Shown: in pieces, positions 1 through 10,100 of the stretch
Layout: each line of letters begins with the position of its first letter
Position numbering within the stretch: the first letter of the stretch is position 1
Position numbers and translations under genes: made by a program
Origin: Litoditis marina
Lineage: Eukaryota; Nematoda; Chromadorea; Rhabditida; Rhabditidae
Reading direction: 5' to 3'
Length of the DNA: 64,000 nucleotides
Assembly: GCA_964036275.1 (NCBI GenBank)
Contig: OZ038437.1
Coordinates: 2,980,501 to 3,044,500, forward strand
Notes under the pieces: model-generated
What the model saw: only the letters and a program-made list of their open reading frames with translations
What the model was told of the DNA's origin: nothing
Database searches by the model: none

Positions 1-125
1 CACGACTCGTAGCAAAGGCGAACCAGAGTTCAGTCACGAGCAGCTACCACATAACCAAAATCTGGACCGGCGAAAACTACTCGACTAGCGGGAAGTGAGT
101 GTCAAAAATCATAGGTCATGTTACT

Positions 126-320
126 TATAGTCGTCGCCAACGGAAAATCGGAAGGGTACTGTATATCTCAATTTCCGCTGTGTACAGACACATGTTTCCG
201 ATTTTCGAGCTTGACCGTTAACGACCTCCGTTGCGCAATGATTACCACCTGGCTGTTAATCTTCTGCCTGCAGGTTCGATTCCGGCGAGAGACAGTAATT
301 TATAAATTTGGTCGGCCCTT
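126..320 (+). repeat. tRNA-headed SINE-like element, family A, copy 1
   Basis: It shares a 5' block (TATAGTCG, CCAACGGAAA, GGGTACTGTATATCTCA, TTCCGCTGTGTAC) with three other copies at 4190-4401, 5287-5486 and 14707-14914. A tRNA-like part follows, with a weak A box (GCGCAATGATTACC) and a good B box (GGTTCGATTCC near 273), then GAGACAG and a TTTATAAATTTGG tail. The A/B-box pair is what tRNA-derived SINEs carry as an RNA polymerase III promoter. The family assignment is inference. Confidence 0.6.
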
Positions 321-542
321 TAGAGTGACTGAATGCTCGTTGTAGTTTGGTTACTTCCTAATTCTCAGAAAAAAATCAAAATTTGACTAATAGAAACGGA
401 ATTAAACTGAAACACAGCGAAATAGGGTACATATACTCATATACAGTATGAGCTTGCTCTGAAAATAGCAACCCAATATCTGACATTTTGAAGGACGTAG
501 TTCCTTCATCAATTTACAATAATAACTTTCTCTTCATTCTAG

Positions 543-1213
543 GATTTCAAGAATGGAGAAAAGCCTCATTTACCACGAATTGGGAACAGTATAACTTGCG
601 AATCTTTCATATTCAACCACTGTTCTGTATTCGCATTCCTCAGAACCCGTACGACGTATTGGTGAGTATCTCTCATTTTAATTGCATCTTTACCCCATGG
701 GTACAAGCAGATGGGTTTTTTTCATCAAATAATACTATGGAAAGTGAAAAATAAGGTGATTCATGTTACGATCGCTCAATTGAAAATAAACAACTAAGAA
801 CTACCTATACAAATATTCACTCCTTAAAGAAGGACGATTATTTGGTCCAGTCGCAATGTTTCAGTCCTTCAAACTGCAATACATTTTTCAATTGCAGTTT
901 AAAAGACAGTTGTCACGGGATTAGTCAACATAATCGTCCTTTTTTAACTCCAAGGTAATAACTATACTTCACACTATAATTATACACTGTAATAACCTAG
1001 TTGTTTTCAGTTCAGTGTTACGCCAGCATGCCTTTACCAAACGTGACACATATTACACATGTGTATTTGAAGGACATATATTCCTTCATAATATATTCGC
1101 TGCATCAGATCTGAGAATGAAGACATTACAGGTTATTTTTATTCAGTTAGTTGAGATTTCGACCAAACTCACTGAAATTACTACAAACAAGACGAGATTT
1201 GTTTACTTAAAGT
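543..1213 (+). CDS. Candidate two-exon gene fragment, function not recognised
   Basis: Exon A, 543-661, lies between a TTCTAG acceptor and a GTGAGT donor. Exon B starts at 1011 after TTGTTTTCAG. Their phases agree (exon A leaves phase 2) and the joined frame stays open for about 107 residues to a TGA at 1211-1213. The reading includes NGEKPHLPRIGN and YYTCVFEGHIFLHN, which look like real protein, but I recognise no family. A GTTATT donor at 1132 could instead end exon B. The first 95 bases of the window also hold an open frame ending at GTGAGT, but its phase does not join exon A, so the 5' end is unresolved. SINE copy 1 lies between them. This may be a broken or incompletely resolved gene. 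Confidence 0.33.
829..943. mobile_element. Foldback/MITE-like element, family M1, copy 1
   Basis: It begins GAAGGACGATTAT and ends with the complement ATAATCGTCCTT, around a CTGCAATACA / TTGCAGTTTAAA central stem. Four more locations (11862, 12554, 14136, 44519) carry the same about 115-bp palindrome. It has no coding capacity. This copy is diverged (TTTGGTCCAGTC in the left arm). Confidence 0.7.
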
Positions 1214-1261
1214 GAACTCATTTTTTGACAGAAAGGTATTTTTAGATGTGTTACGCTTCTT

Positions 1262-1466
1262 CTTTTTGTGAATAATTCTTACAAGTACATAACATCGATA
1301 TCAACCGTAGAAGGACTGTCCGTAGAGGGGGTGGAGATAGGCATGGGTGAGCTTTGCTACCAGCTCATGCCGTTCGCCAGACAAATACCGCGGCGAACGG
1401 GGATTGAACCCGAGTCTGCGGAGCGACAGCCAAACGCCGACCACTTGACCACTCACTCGCCCCCTT
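1262..1466 (-). repeat. tRNA-headed SINE-like element, family B, full copy
   Basis: Read on the minus strand it starts GGCGAGTGAGTGGTCAAGTGG, containing an A-box match (TGGTCAAGTGG), and has a good B box (GGTTCAATCCC) about 45 nt later. GGCGAGT can pair with GTTCGCC as an acceptor stem. A non-tRNA body follows (GCATGAGCTGGTAGCAAAG, CTCACCCATGCC, CCTCTACGGACAGTCC), then TGTACTTGTAAGAAT. The body recurs without the tRNA head at 58063-58177, which argues for a retroposed SINE over a functional tRNA gene. Confidence 0.6.
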
Positions 1467-1732
1467 TATGCATATTTTTTGCTTTCTAATTTATGCATTT
1501 TTTGCAATTATCTTTCATACAGTATCAAAATCGCAACGTGTAGAGCGACGATACGCATGTACAAAACATAGGAATTGAAAAATAAGAATCAGAAAACAAA
1601 GCATGAAAAAAGTAAAATTGAAGGAATGCTGAGAATGTATCGGCAAGCTGATTTCGATTGCTTTTCGCGCATTCGAAAAAGGAACTACAAACATGTTATG
1701 AAGAATGGAAAATAATTTTTCTCCATTTTCAG

Positions 1733-1826
1733 TGAAACGGAATTACATATTGTACATGGACTAATAATGGAATGGCTGGCGAAACAACCCACAAAAAGAA
1801 GAAATAGCTGTTTATATCATACATAG
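1733..1826 (+). CDS. Exon-like fragment, candidate terminal exon (copy 1 of 2)
   Basis: After a CCATTTTCAG acceptor, a phase-2 frame reads ETELHIVHGL then MEWLAKQP and runs to a TAG. A homologous block with the same acceptor and frame lies at 3295-3358. Most differences between the two are synonymous or conservative, and similarity continues about 45 nt past the reading frame (ATACATAGAGTGAA). No upstream exon of matching phase was found. Either this is a duplicated 3' exon or an exon-edge copy of the kind described elsewhere in this window. Confidence 0.3.
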
Positions 1827-2173
1827 AGTGAAGTGAACCTACGAACATTTGATTGTAGGTAAGTTGTAAACACATTTTCATTTCCAACCCTGATTTATGT
1901 TTGTATGTCAATAATAGGTCAAGCTATTGTTTCTGGAGACCACAATACTCTGCGAAAAAGAAGCAGTTGCTGATAAACCTGAACGAACTACATTGCGTCT
2001 TACAACTGGTACGAGTGGCACACCTAGACATAGAAATTTGCAGTTTGCAAGAGAGTGAAAAAAATTATTTTCAGTCTTTTCATTTCATAGCTGAAGCATG
2101 CTCACGTGAAAGTGCACAACTAGCGAAGACATCATGCTGAATTCTGAAGGCGGGGAAATACAACAACTTACAG

Positions 2174-2388
2174 GCAACTCCGCCGAGAACTGGATAGTTG
2201 GCGAACGAGCGAATCGAAAACTTGGACTGAACAAAATTTGAAAGTGAGTTTGAACAAAGTTTTCTGGTAATACCAACAAAAAAAAAACAGAAAACTTCCG
2301 AATGAAAAAGGTATGCTGATGTATGGCAACAGTTATTTTCCAGATCCAGTTCATCGAGAGGCACCAGAGGAAAAGAAAAATGAGCTGA
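2174..2388 (+). CDS. Candidate 3' end of a gene (two short exons), not recognised
   Basis: Exon 2174-2243 (acceptor CTTACAG, donor GTGAGT, phase 2 in, phase 0 out) reads QLRRELDSWRTSESK and TWTEQNLK, a charged helical sequence. Exon 2344-2388 follows a TTTTCCAG acceptor in phase 0, reads IQFIERHQRKRKMS and stops. The phases match, but I found no upstream exon, so this could be chance splice signals in non-coding DNA. Confidence 0.22.
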
Positions 2389-2882
2389 AACCAAGTAAGC
2401 CTACTGAAAAGATCTTAAAACGCTCTGTGCATGAGATTCAGCGCAGACGGTTGAGACATTAACAAGCTGGATACTCCTATACACCGTCTACGCGGCGCAA
2501 AACCTTGGTTCCGATGGTGACTCGAACGTGAGTTTAATTTCGTCTGATCAGGGTAACAACTACAATTTTGGGTCAGAAGAAACGGTTCAAATTACAATCT
2601 ATATCACAGCGAAAACTCCAAAACCACTCCGAGACCAGAAAAAAACATCGTACTACGTAGGTTACCTAAAATGGCGAAGTTTATCTACCATATTCAACAT
2701 CCAAAAGGTCGATAAGGAGATCAACCAGAGATCAATTCGCGCGAAAGATTACCACCCACTTTCTATTGCTAGAATTGATAGAAACCCACAAAGGCACTTC
2801 GCGGTATTCAGAACTCCATCGAGAAGGAGTGAGAGAATTACAGCGCGCCAAACTCCAGTTCAAAAGGATAGTATAGTCGCCA

Positions 2883-3076
2883 TTTTCCCCATAAAGACAG
2901 CAGAGGGTTCTATTAATTGAGCGATGCGGGGCTAGCGGTCGTTGATTATCTGTCAGCAATTGAGAGAGTGTGTAGATCAATGATACGCAGACGAACTGGC
3001 CGCTCGCCAAACCCCGTACCATACAAAATCGATGGTACGGTGTCCACAACGGTTTGACAAATGCTATAGAGACCCG
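2883..3076. mobile_element. Foldback element, family M3, copy 1
   Basis: It contains an inverted pair (GAGCGATGCGGGGCTAGCGG / GGCCGCTCGCC, and TTGATTATCTG / GTAGATCAATGATACG) and ends with ACGGTGTCCACAACGG. The same about 190-bp sequence occurs at 5020-5210 and, interrupted, at 10255-10645. No protein-coding capacity is apparent. Confidence 0.6.
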
Positions 3077-3294
3077 ACTGTCCAACGTCCACTCATAAAG
3101 GGCATAAAATAAGAGATTCCTGAAGAACCGATAGATACCATAAAACCTAAATAAAATCAATCCTATGCCCTTCTAATAAGGTTGAACGGTTTTCTACACC
3201 GCTCTGCAACTAATTTTGATTGAGACGTTGAGTACGCAAAAAGTGAACAACATTTAATGTTAAAAACAGGAAAACAATTTATTTTTATTTTCAG

Positions 3295-3358
3295 TGAAAC
3301 GGAGTCACATATCATACATGGACTTATGGAATGGCTAAGGAAACAACCCGAAAAATGA
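3295..3358 (+). CDS. Exon-like fragment, candidate terminal exon (copy 2 of 2)
   Basis: After a TTATTTTCAG acceptor the phase-2 frame reads ETESHIIHGLMEWLRKQPEK and stops at TGA. It is the counterpart of 1733-1826, about 1.56 kb away. CAT, GGA, GAA TGG, AAA CAA CCC codons are kept while many third positions differ, which suggests past coding constraint. The partner exons are not identified. Confidence 0.3.
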
Positions 3359-4016
3359 AGAAGAAATTGTTAATCTCATCCTCATACATAGAGTGAACCT
3401 ACTAATCAATATTGGGTTAACAGTTATAATTTCTATCAATATGGAGGTTTCACGGACAGATATCTATAGCAAGACACACATAAATTGTAGTCTTCGAATA
3501 TAAAATTGTTGTAGAATATCAGTTTATTACTGTATTTATCATCTTTGTAATGTTGTATTATCGTCAGATTCGTGTACTAATATGTATACTATTTCGTAAA
3601 GATGTATTAGGTGTTTACAAGTCAATTACCTACTTTGATGCGCCATCTTGCATGCATTGCAATACCAACAACCACTTTTGAAGAGTAGATCGAGATTATT
3701 CTCGATGTTTGTATGTCATATATACCTACACATGTTATTGAAGTATGTACAGTAAGGTGTTTCAGAAAAACCAAAATTCCATCTCCCGAAACGTTGAAAC
3801 TCGATTTTTTGTTCTCATACATTGAACTCCACATTATAATAAACAACTTTGTGTTGAAATTGAACAACTCACTTTTCCATGTTAACACCTTGAACTCATT
3901 GTTTTTCATTGTTTTTTCATCATAACAATAGATTGCTACATATGTAATTTACAATGAAAACTGAATAGGCGTGATTGTACGTGTATATTCTGGAAATAGT
4001 GAACGATATTGCGAAC
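3359..4016. other. No gene recognised (AT-rich spacer)
   Basis: AT-rich sequence with only short uninformative open frames. I see no splice-bounded exon, RNA gene or repeat I can name. It lies 3' of the lectin gene. Confidence 0.5.
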
Positions 4017-4022
4017 TTTATT
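4017..4022 (-). terminator. Polyadenylation signal of the lectin gene
   Basis: AATAAA on the minus strand, 35 nt past the TAG stop at 4057-4059, a usual spacing for nematode 3' ends. Confidence 0.6.
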
Positions 4023-4056
4023 TGGCTACTGGAAAGTTTTTCATAAAGTTCTTGAT

Positions 4057-7000
4057 CTACATCGCTGGTTTCTTGCAGATGGCGGCTCGCAGGCTTTTGT
4101 CACAATTGTAGTCATTCCACATTTTGTAGTACGGTAGTTTGATGGTGGGGGAGTTCACGTTGTCAGTGTATAACTGAAATAGTACGTGAACTTTACTAGT
4201 ATAGGGAGTGCCAAACTTATAGGAGTTTGGCAATCGCCGCCATCGAACCTGCGAGCAAAAGATTGGTAGCTGCACGCTAACCACTGCACTACGAGAGCTC
4301 ACCAAGGTTTCCAACCAATGCCATGTGTTCGTATACAGCGTGCCAAATTTAAATGAGAGATACAGTATCCTACCGCCTTTCCGTTGGCCACGACTATACG
4401 TAATAATGGTGTAGTTTCATGAGCGGGGTACATGAAACATGGGAGAACAACAATACCAAATCGGAACTTTCAGTATGATTTGGGAATTTGAACGTTTTGA
4501 GAAGATTTGGGAATATGTCAAAAATTCCTTTTCGCAAGGGAATTCGAAAACGATGTATAAGAGTTCGATGTTGCGATTACAGCACAAAAAAACGAAAACA
4601 AACTGTAAGAGTTGACGTAGGAATGATGAGGACTATATAGTTTGTTCCACCCACTTCTAACTCTCTACAGTAGTCTGGTAACACTTCCAGGTCAAATTGT
4701 GGTCTATTATCGTATTCAGAACTGCTCAACATTTTGATAGTGTCTTCAGCATGTTTACTACTACTGAATCTGGAAATTCGAAACAAAGTAATGACTTTGT
4801 TCATTAAATAGAAAACACCCCTTTGAATAGTTGACGGATTACTGTAAAGGGACATTCATTGGTGGAACGGACTATACCGACCATGACACACGCCTCATTG
4901 CCATCCTGGTTGTTCGGCTCTCCTTCCGCCCACACTGTGAAGTCCACCTGAAGAATCACATAAACTTGTTAGGTTTGAAAATTCGTCATATTAGAGAAAC
5001 TGTCAATCCGGTTATATTCGCCATTTTCCCCAAAAAGACATCAGAGGGTTCGATTGATTGAGCGATGTGGGGCGAGCGGTCGTTGATCATCTACCAACAG
5101 TTGAGAGAGTGAGTAGATCAATGATACGCAGACGGACTGGCCGCTCGCCAAACCTTGCCCCTTACAAAGTCGATGGTACGGTGTCCACAACGGTATGACA
5201 AATCCTATTCATATGATCCTGAGAAGACTCAATCACTGTCCCTCATTGTCTTTCTTCTATTGTGTTTTCAAACGAGTCAGGCTGTGTTATAGTCGTAGCC
5301 AACGGAAAGGCGGAAGGGTACTGTATATCTCACTTTCCGCTGTGTACGCACACAAGTCTTCTATTCTAATGCTTCCCGGTTATCTAATCTGATAGCACAG
5401 TGGTCAGCGCCCTCCTACGAACATTTTGCTCGCAGGTTCGACTTCGACGAGAGACAGAAATTTTTAAATTTGGCACTCACTATAGCAAGAACTTCCCAAA
5501 GTTGCATGTTCAGACGAAATTACACAAACTATAGAAATAAAAAGGCAATAAACTTTTCAAATGAAAAAACCCGTACCTTAGACGAGTCTGTCCATTGAAA
5601 GTCCTTCGTTTTCTTGTACAGTCCGATCCAAGTTTCTCCCGAGAAATCCATGGTTATTCCAGTTGAAGCGATATCTCAAATACTTTTTTGGCTCACACAA
5701 GAAATCAAAAAAAAATACCTAGAATGACTAAAACTCATTTGTACTTTGAGCTGCAAAGACAATAGTATTTTGAACTACGACACCGAGGACGAAAGGCTAT
5801 ACTCTATTTTCCCAATCTATGTCCTTCTACAGTAATCCTTCGAACATTCAGAATGATGTTTCATATGATATTCATTATTCTTCATTAATACTTTCAAAGT
5901 GTGTAGTAGTAAAGGTTCAGAAGACACTACAGATATTGGGAGAAAATTCAAAAACGAAAAAACTTCGACCAGAACGTTTGAGCATATTACTGTAGAGAGT
6001 TATAGGTGGGTGGAATAAACAATGACTGAGCGAACTATAATAATACATACAATAGAACAGAGCTCCTCTATGACCTAATCACGTCACCCGATTCCATCTT
6101 TCTGTCGAGTAGTTTTTTCGAGAACCTACTCAAACTGAAATATAACTAATACACTCAACAGGGTTTTCTTCTTCTTTTTCGTAGTTCGATCCCACGGTAA
6201 CCTAGAGTAAACTCAAAAATTTCGTGACCATCTAGTCAACAAGTTGACAAACAAACAAACAACATACTCACTGATAATGAAATCGTTCTCTTCTTTGCTG
6301 TGCACGGAAGCCAAATGTGCTCCGAGCGACTTACAGTGCGCCTCCGCCGAGTCAAATGTCAGGTTGCGCACGAGCTGGAGAGCCACGTATTCAGGAATTA
6401 ACAACTAGTTTCATCTCACATATCGTTCGTCGTTTTTTGCATTCTCTACTGTGTACGAGAATGCAACTACAATGAAGATTTACAATATTGTTAGAGCAGT
6501 GTGTTTGAAAGCGAACTATGGATGTCGGTTATAGCAATGAATCTACTCCGAGTCAAATGAAAGGTTGCGCCCGTTAGCTGGAAACGAGCACTTATAGAGA
6601 GTGTCTCAGTTCTAGTTTTATGTATGATATATGCGATATCTTGATGGTTTCGAAAAAAAGCACAAAATAAAACTACAAAAGTATTGGAATTACGGAACAT
6701 ACACCGTATTGACTTGATTATTTGAAAAAGCGAACACTTCAAGAAATTTTCGTTCATTTATGTAAATACGTTAAAAAAAGTAAACTTGCCTTGTAGCAGG
6801 CGTTTGTGCTTCCGAAACGAGTCCAACCATCTTCGCAAGTCACTAAAATAACATTAATATTTGGTTTAATTCATAAGAAATGAAATTTAGTTGATAATAA
6901 TCATTTAATCCGAGAATCTGAACGAACAAGGCCAATCAATTCTCTCCTCTAGGCTATCAAAGTAGTTCTCAATTATGTTTAACTATCTAACCGTTGTGAA

Positions 7001-9724
7001 AGAGAATGATTCAAACTTAAAAAATTTTCCACGAACTTTGCAACGAGTTTGCCGGAATGTACGGTAATCCACAGACAAATGGCTTCATAACAATCTCCGA
7101 TACCGACCTGCAATTAGGAACACTTCGCATGAACATCTTCGATTAAAACACTCAATAAGATAACAGAACTTTTCCTGAAGCAAAAGAGTGGACTTTTTAT
7201 ACCATACCATACTGTTTTTCGTTCATACGTAACTCTCACAGTGTGTATTCAAGACATCCAGCGAGTTTTGACATGTTTGGACCAATTGGAATAACAAGAA
7301 TCCAAACATGCATTAGTAAAAAGTGGGGGACCAGGAAGTGTGTGAGTTCTGTTCGGTTTCACCGTTTTCAGCAAAAGGGAACAATACGAGGTATAGGAGT
7401 GTGCAACAAAAACACATAGGTTTGCACAACGGTTCACAACGTACGTACATCAAACCACTCTTACACTCACGCTAAAATCAGGATTTGTGTAATTAATGTT
7501 TTTTGTGAACCGCTGTGCAAAGCTATGTATTTTCGTTGCACACTCCTATACCTCGTATTGTTCACTTTTTGCGGAAAACGGTGAAACCGAACAGAACTCA
7601 CACACTTCCTGGTCCCCCACTTTTTACTAATTGTTCTCTTTTTGTTAGTTGTACTAGTACAATCACTCGTAGATCAGAACAATCAGAATGAAATTTGAAA
7701 AATGGTGACTATAAAACTTCTTGATAACTGGGCGAAGTCTCGACTTCTCAAACGGTGTCATGCTTTCTCAAAATATTTTTGGCGTCAATTGACCTCGAAC
7801 ATTTTTACTCATGGGAACACATATTTCCCAGCTCTTGGCGCCATCTGGCGCCAGCGCCAAGCGTCAGACATAACGTGACATCACCAAACTTCTGGGACCG
7901 CGCTAATTCTGGGGTTTACTCATGTGTGCCAAATTTCAGCCAAATCGGCCCAGGAATTAAAAAAATAATTTTCTATGCGGACATCGGACGAGCGACGAGG
8001 GACGAGGGACGAGGGACGAGGGACAACGGAAATTTTCATAACGACACGAGATCACAACTTTTTTCAAACTCGACCGATTTTCCTAATTTTTTCACACAAC
8101 ATGTATTTAATAGATGGCTAGCTCTCTCTTTCTTTAAATTCCGAGAAAATGTATTATTTGAAGACTTTTGGGGTTTGAAAGCTAAAAACGGGTGCGCAAT
8201 GGCCAAACCAAACACAACTCACACGCAGCGCTTCGCGCTGCGCGCGATTCTTCTACTCGATCAAACTTTCAACTGGTCTCCTCTGCGAATGCAGTTCTCA
8301 GTTCTCGAATACAGTTCTCCTCTCTTATCTCCTCAATAATCATCAGATAAACTGATGGAACTTAGTTATACTCACATCCAGAGTCCATTTCCGAGCACAG
8401 CGCTCACCACCTGTTGCACTTGGGGCTGTCCTGAACAATTCTCTGATCAACCCTTTCTGATAACGTATTCTAGAAGATCCCGGCACTTCATCCCATCCTG
8501 CGTCTGTCGCTCTCCCACTGTTTCTCGTCTCTTACATCCCGGCGGGATGTGAGAGCAGAGAAATAGCGTGTGTTTGAGGTTACGCAGGATGGGATGAAGG
8601 TACCGGGATCTTCTAGCATACATATTCTGCATACATATTCTGTAGTATACTCTCGTTCATCCGTTAGCAACCCTCTACTGTATTCTTATACAATATCCAG
8701 TTTTCTCACAAATCGAATTCGTCAAAATGCTTCGCGAATCGCGACGCTAAAATTTCATTGTCTGTCCAGATACAGCTGACCTACAACCAGCATCCATGTT
8801 TTTGTACCAGCAGCGTGAAATAACATATGAAATAATGGAACGTTTTGTTAATAGCAACTATAGTTCCATAAAGAACTCTCCAACCTGGATACCAATTGGT
8901 GTAGTTCCACGGGGATCCGTCGGTCCATGTCCAGTGGCTGGCTAGCAGATGGTTTCCTCCGATCCAATAGTCGAATACACCGGCGAACATTGATTGGGCT
9001 ATGTCTCAAACGTAAATAGTAAAATGACAATTCAATCATTTCTACGTATAATACTACCGTATATGGTGAAACGTTTCTAACTTTATAGGCAGAGCACGAC
9101 CTTCGTTGAAAATCTTCTTCGTCTCTTACACATTTTCCTCTATTTCTTCGAAGGAAAGACGTACGTGAGTGATCGTGAACTTAAAATGTGTTTCACGCGT
9201 TTTCACGTGACTCCATTCCCAAATCGCCGCGCAAACCAACAAACCGTCTACCATTCCCTTTTCGAATCCATTTCTGATTGCCACGAGATGCCCGCCTTGT
9301 GCTTGGCAGATATCCTCGGCGGCAAAGAAATCATTTTTACCGAACACAAACTTGTAGCACCTGAAAGACAATTTTTCATTGAAATAGTTAAACAACCAAG
9401 TTGTAGTTACATTTTAAAAGTTAGCGGCACTGTTCTAATAACATGTTTTCGGACTATTGATATAGCCGAAATTGTTTTCTCTCCTTCTACCTCCTATCTG
9501 CTCCCTGCAAGATCTCACGTGAATCATGTTGACGGTACTTTCGACTAAGTTTATGAGACTTTTTGAGACAGGTACACTTTTGCCTGAAAGGTACCTTATG
9601 AGACTATCTCAAGAGATAGATGGGTTGCCTACCTGTTCAAGTCTTCGTCGCACGCGGTGTCAGTGGGGCATGTGGCGAGCACAATGGGAGCAACCAACAA
9701 CATCCAAGTGAAAATGGGTAACAT
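4057..9724 (-). CDS. Secreted C-type lectin-like protein with two CTLDs (10 exons, 294 aa)
   Basis: Exons in transcript order: 9633-9724, 9245-9360, 8885-8998, 8376-8430, 7037-7107, 6790-6842, 6272-6374, 5577-5674, 4882-4947, 4057-4173. They sum to 885 nt and every phase closes. Residues 1-17 form a signal peptide (MLPIFTWMLLVAPIVLA). CTLD1 (about 32-142) shows CYKF, DICQAQGGHL, YWIGG, WTWTDGSPWNYTNW and terminal PFVCG. It keeps the outer disulfide pair (C49, C138) but lacks both inner cysteines. CTLD2 (about 152-289) shows CYK, HCKSLGAHLASVHSKEEN, TWIGLYK, FQWTD, EPN (244-246), C254, WND (275-277), C280 and C289. EPN plus WND is the family's Ca2+/mannose-type signature, so CTLD2 may bind sugar. 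Exon 6 to 7 needs a GC-AG intron (AAG|GCAAGT). Introns carry several repeats. Nematode clec proteins are commonly linked to gut and innate immunity; that role is inferred here. Exons 4 and 5 are the least conserved and least certain. Confidence 0.88.
4190..4401 (-). repeat. SINE-like family A, copy 2, in the last lectin intron
   Basis: The minus-strand reading has CCAACGGAAAGGCGG, an A box (TAGTGCAGTGGTTAGCG), then CTCGCAGGTTCGATGGC as B box and a TTTGGCACTCCCTATA tail. Its 3' end lies only about 20 nt upstream of the acceptor of the final lectin exon (4173), so the branch-point region of that intron is partly element-derived. Confidence 0.65.
5020..5210. mobile_element. Foldback element, family M3, copy 2, in a lectin intron
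   Basis: The best-preserved copy: GGCGAGCGGTC near the left and GGCCGCTCGCC near the right are inverted, as are GTTGATCATCTAC and GTAGATCAATG. Flanking sequence (CGCCATTTTCCCC, ACGGTGTCCACAACGG) is shared with 2883-3076, so the repeat unit is longer than its palindromic core. Confidence 0.65.
5287..5486 (+). repeat. SINE-like family A, copy 3, in a lectin intron
   Basis: The clearest copy. The 5' block TATAGTCGTAGCCAACGG and GGAAGGGTACTGTATATC precede an A box (TAGCACAGTGG, 5393-5403) and a B box (GGTTCGACTT, 5435-5444). It ends TTTGGCACTCACTATA. It sits in the same intron as M3 copy 2. Confidence 0.7.
5988..6050 (+). repeat. Short dispersed repeat (ACTGTAGAG...ACTATA)
   Basis: ATTACTGTAGAGAGTTA, then GGTGGAATAAAC and GAACTATAATAAT. 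Related copies lie at about 4638-4680 (minus), 4843-4878, 11371-11414 and 45642-45680. It is 40-60 bp and non-coding. Confidence 0.4.
6541..6585 (-). pseudogene. Echo of the 5' end of lectin exon 7, with acceptor
   Basis: The minus strand reads GTTTCCAG|CTAACGGGCGCAACC, then TTTCATTTGACTCGGAG. Exon 7 itself reads CTCTCCAG|CTCGTGCGCAACC, then TGACATTTGACTCGGCGGAG. The copy lies about 170 bp upstream of the true exon, inside the same intron, keeps a usable-looking AG, and runs into TAG. Confidence 0.55.
7312..7631. mobile_element. Long foldback element, about 320 bp, in lectin intron 4
   Basis: Two arms of about 130 bp are near-perfect inverted repeats: 7312-7442 (ATTAGTAAAAAGTGGGGGAC, then CAGGAAGTGTGTGAG) and 7500-7631 (ending CACACACTTCCTG, then GTCCCCCACTTTTTACTAAT). 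A loop of about 60 bp separates them. There is no open frame of note, so it would be non-autonomous. Confidence 0.75.
7770..8260 (+). repeat. Retroposon-like sequence with short tandem tail and hairpin
   Basis: It contains CAAATTTCAGCCAAATCGG, a phrase resembling dispersed retroelement sequence seen in invertebrates (from memory, not searched). An 8-bp GACGAGGG array follows at about 7995-8022. Nearby are GGCGCC-rich repeats (7838-7862) and a perfect hairpin, GCAGCGC-TTC-GCGCTGC, near 8226-8242. All lie inside lectin intron 4. Confidence 0.35.
8469..8616. mobile_element. Foldback element in lectin intron 3
   Basis: The left arm CTAGAAGATCCCGG, CACTTCATCCCATCCTGCGT is mirrored by ACGCAGGATGGGATGAAG, CCGGGATCTTCTAG. 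Arms are about 37 bp with a 3-nt insertion, around a loop of about 75 bp that holds a smaller inverted pair (CATCCCGGCGGGATG). Confidence 0.65.
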
Positions 9725-9901
9725 TGTTGTGGTGGTTCAGTTCCTAAGAACACACAAATCACACACGAACTTCAATATTCACATGAGCATGTTCATGTAA
9801 CAGATATCAAAAGGTGAACAAAGTGATAACTGCTAACAAAGAAGAACCCAATAAAGCAACCGTACACAGCAGAACATAACTGACAGGTGCGCTGTTTTCC
9901 A
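9725..9901 (-). promoter_or_regulatory. Upstream region of the lectin gene
   Basis: There are 177 bp between the lectin ATG and the first foldback element. A TGATAA site (within GTGATAACTG, about 9821-9830) matches the core bound by nematode intestinal GATA factors, a plausible but unproven regulator for a clec gene. No TATA box was identified. Confidence 0.25.
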
Positions 9902-10100
9902 GGCGCGGTAAGCAAACCCCCAACAACCTCATGAGATACTCCATGAGCAACATCCAACATCTCACCAACTTCTCATGTGATTCTATTGATTGCTATGCTA
10001 CAGCTTTAGAAGTGCACGAATACCTCACGAGGTGTTCTTCAGATTCTCTTGAGAAACTCATATGATTTTCTCATGAGGTTCAAAGGATTGCTACATCGCC
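9902..10100. mobile_element. Foldback/MITE, family M2 (CTCATGAG-rich), copy 1
   Basis: It starts GGCGCGGTAAGCAAACC and ends GGATTGCTACATCGCC, imperfect terminal inverted repeats. Inside, CTCATGAG-type 8-mers recur, and TTCTATTGATTGCTATGCTACA is shared with the copies at 10329-10499 and 15634-15814. Confidence 0.6.

Noticed and set aside
1385..1462. Functional tRNA gene on the minus strand
   Set aside because: A and B boxes and an acceptor-like stem are present, but the anticodon region does not fold to a normal 7-nt loop, and the attached body recurs at 58 kb as part of a repeat.
4577..4855. 92-residue minus-strand frame as a lectin exon
   Set aside because: It has no lectin motif, contains the short ACTGTAGAG repeat, and exon 9 joins exon 10 directly in phase without it.
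7755..8339. 194-residue plus-strand frame
   Set aside because: It lies in lectin intron 4 over retroposon-like sequence and a GACGAGGG tandem repeat; no domain is recognisable.
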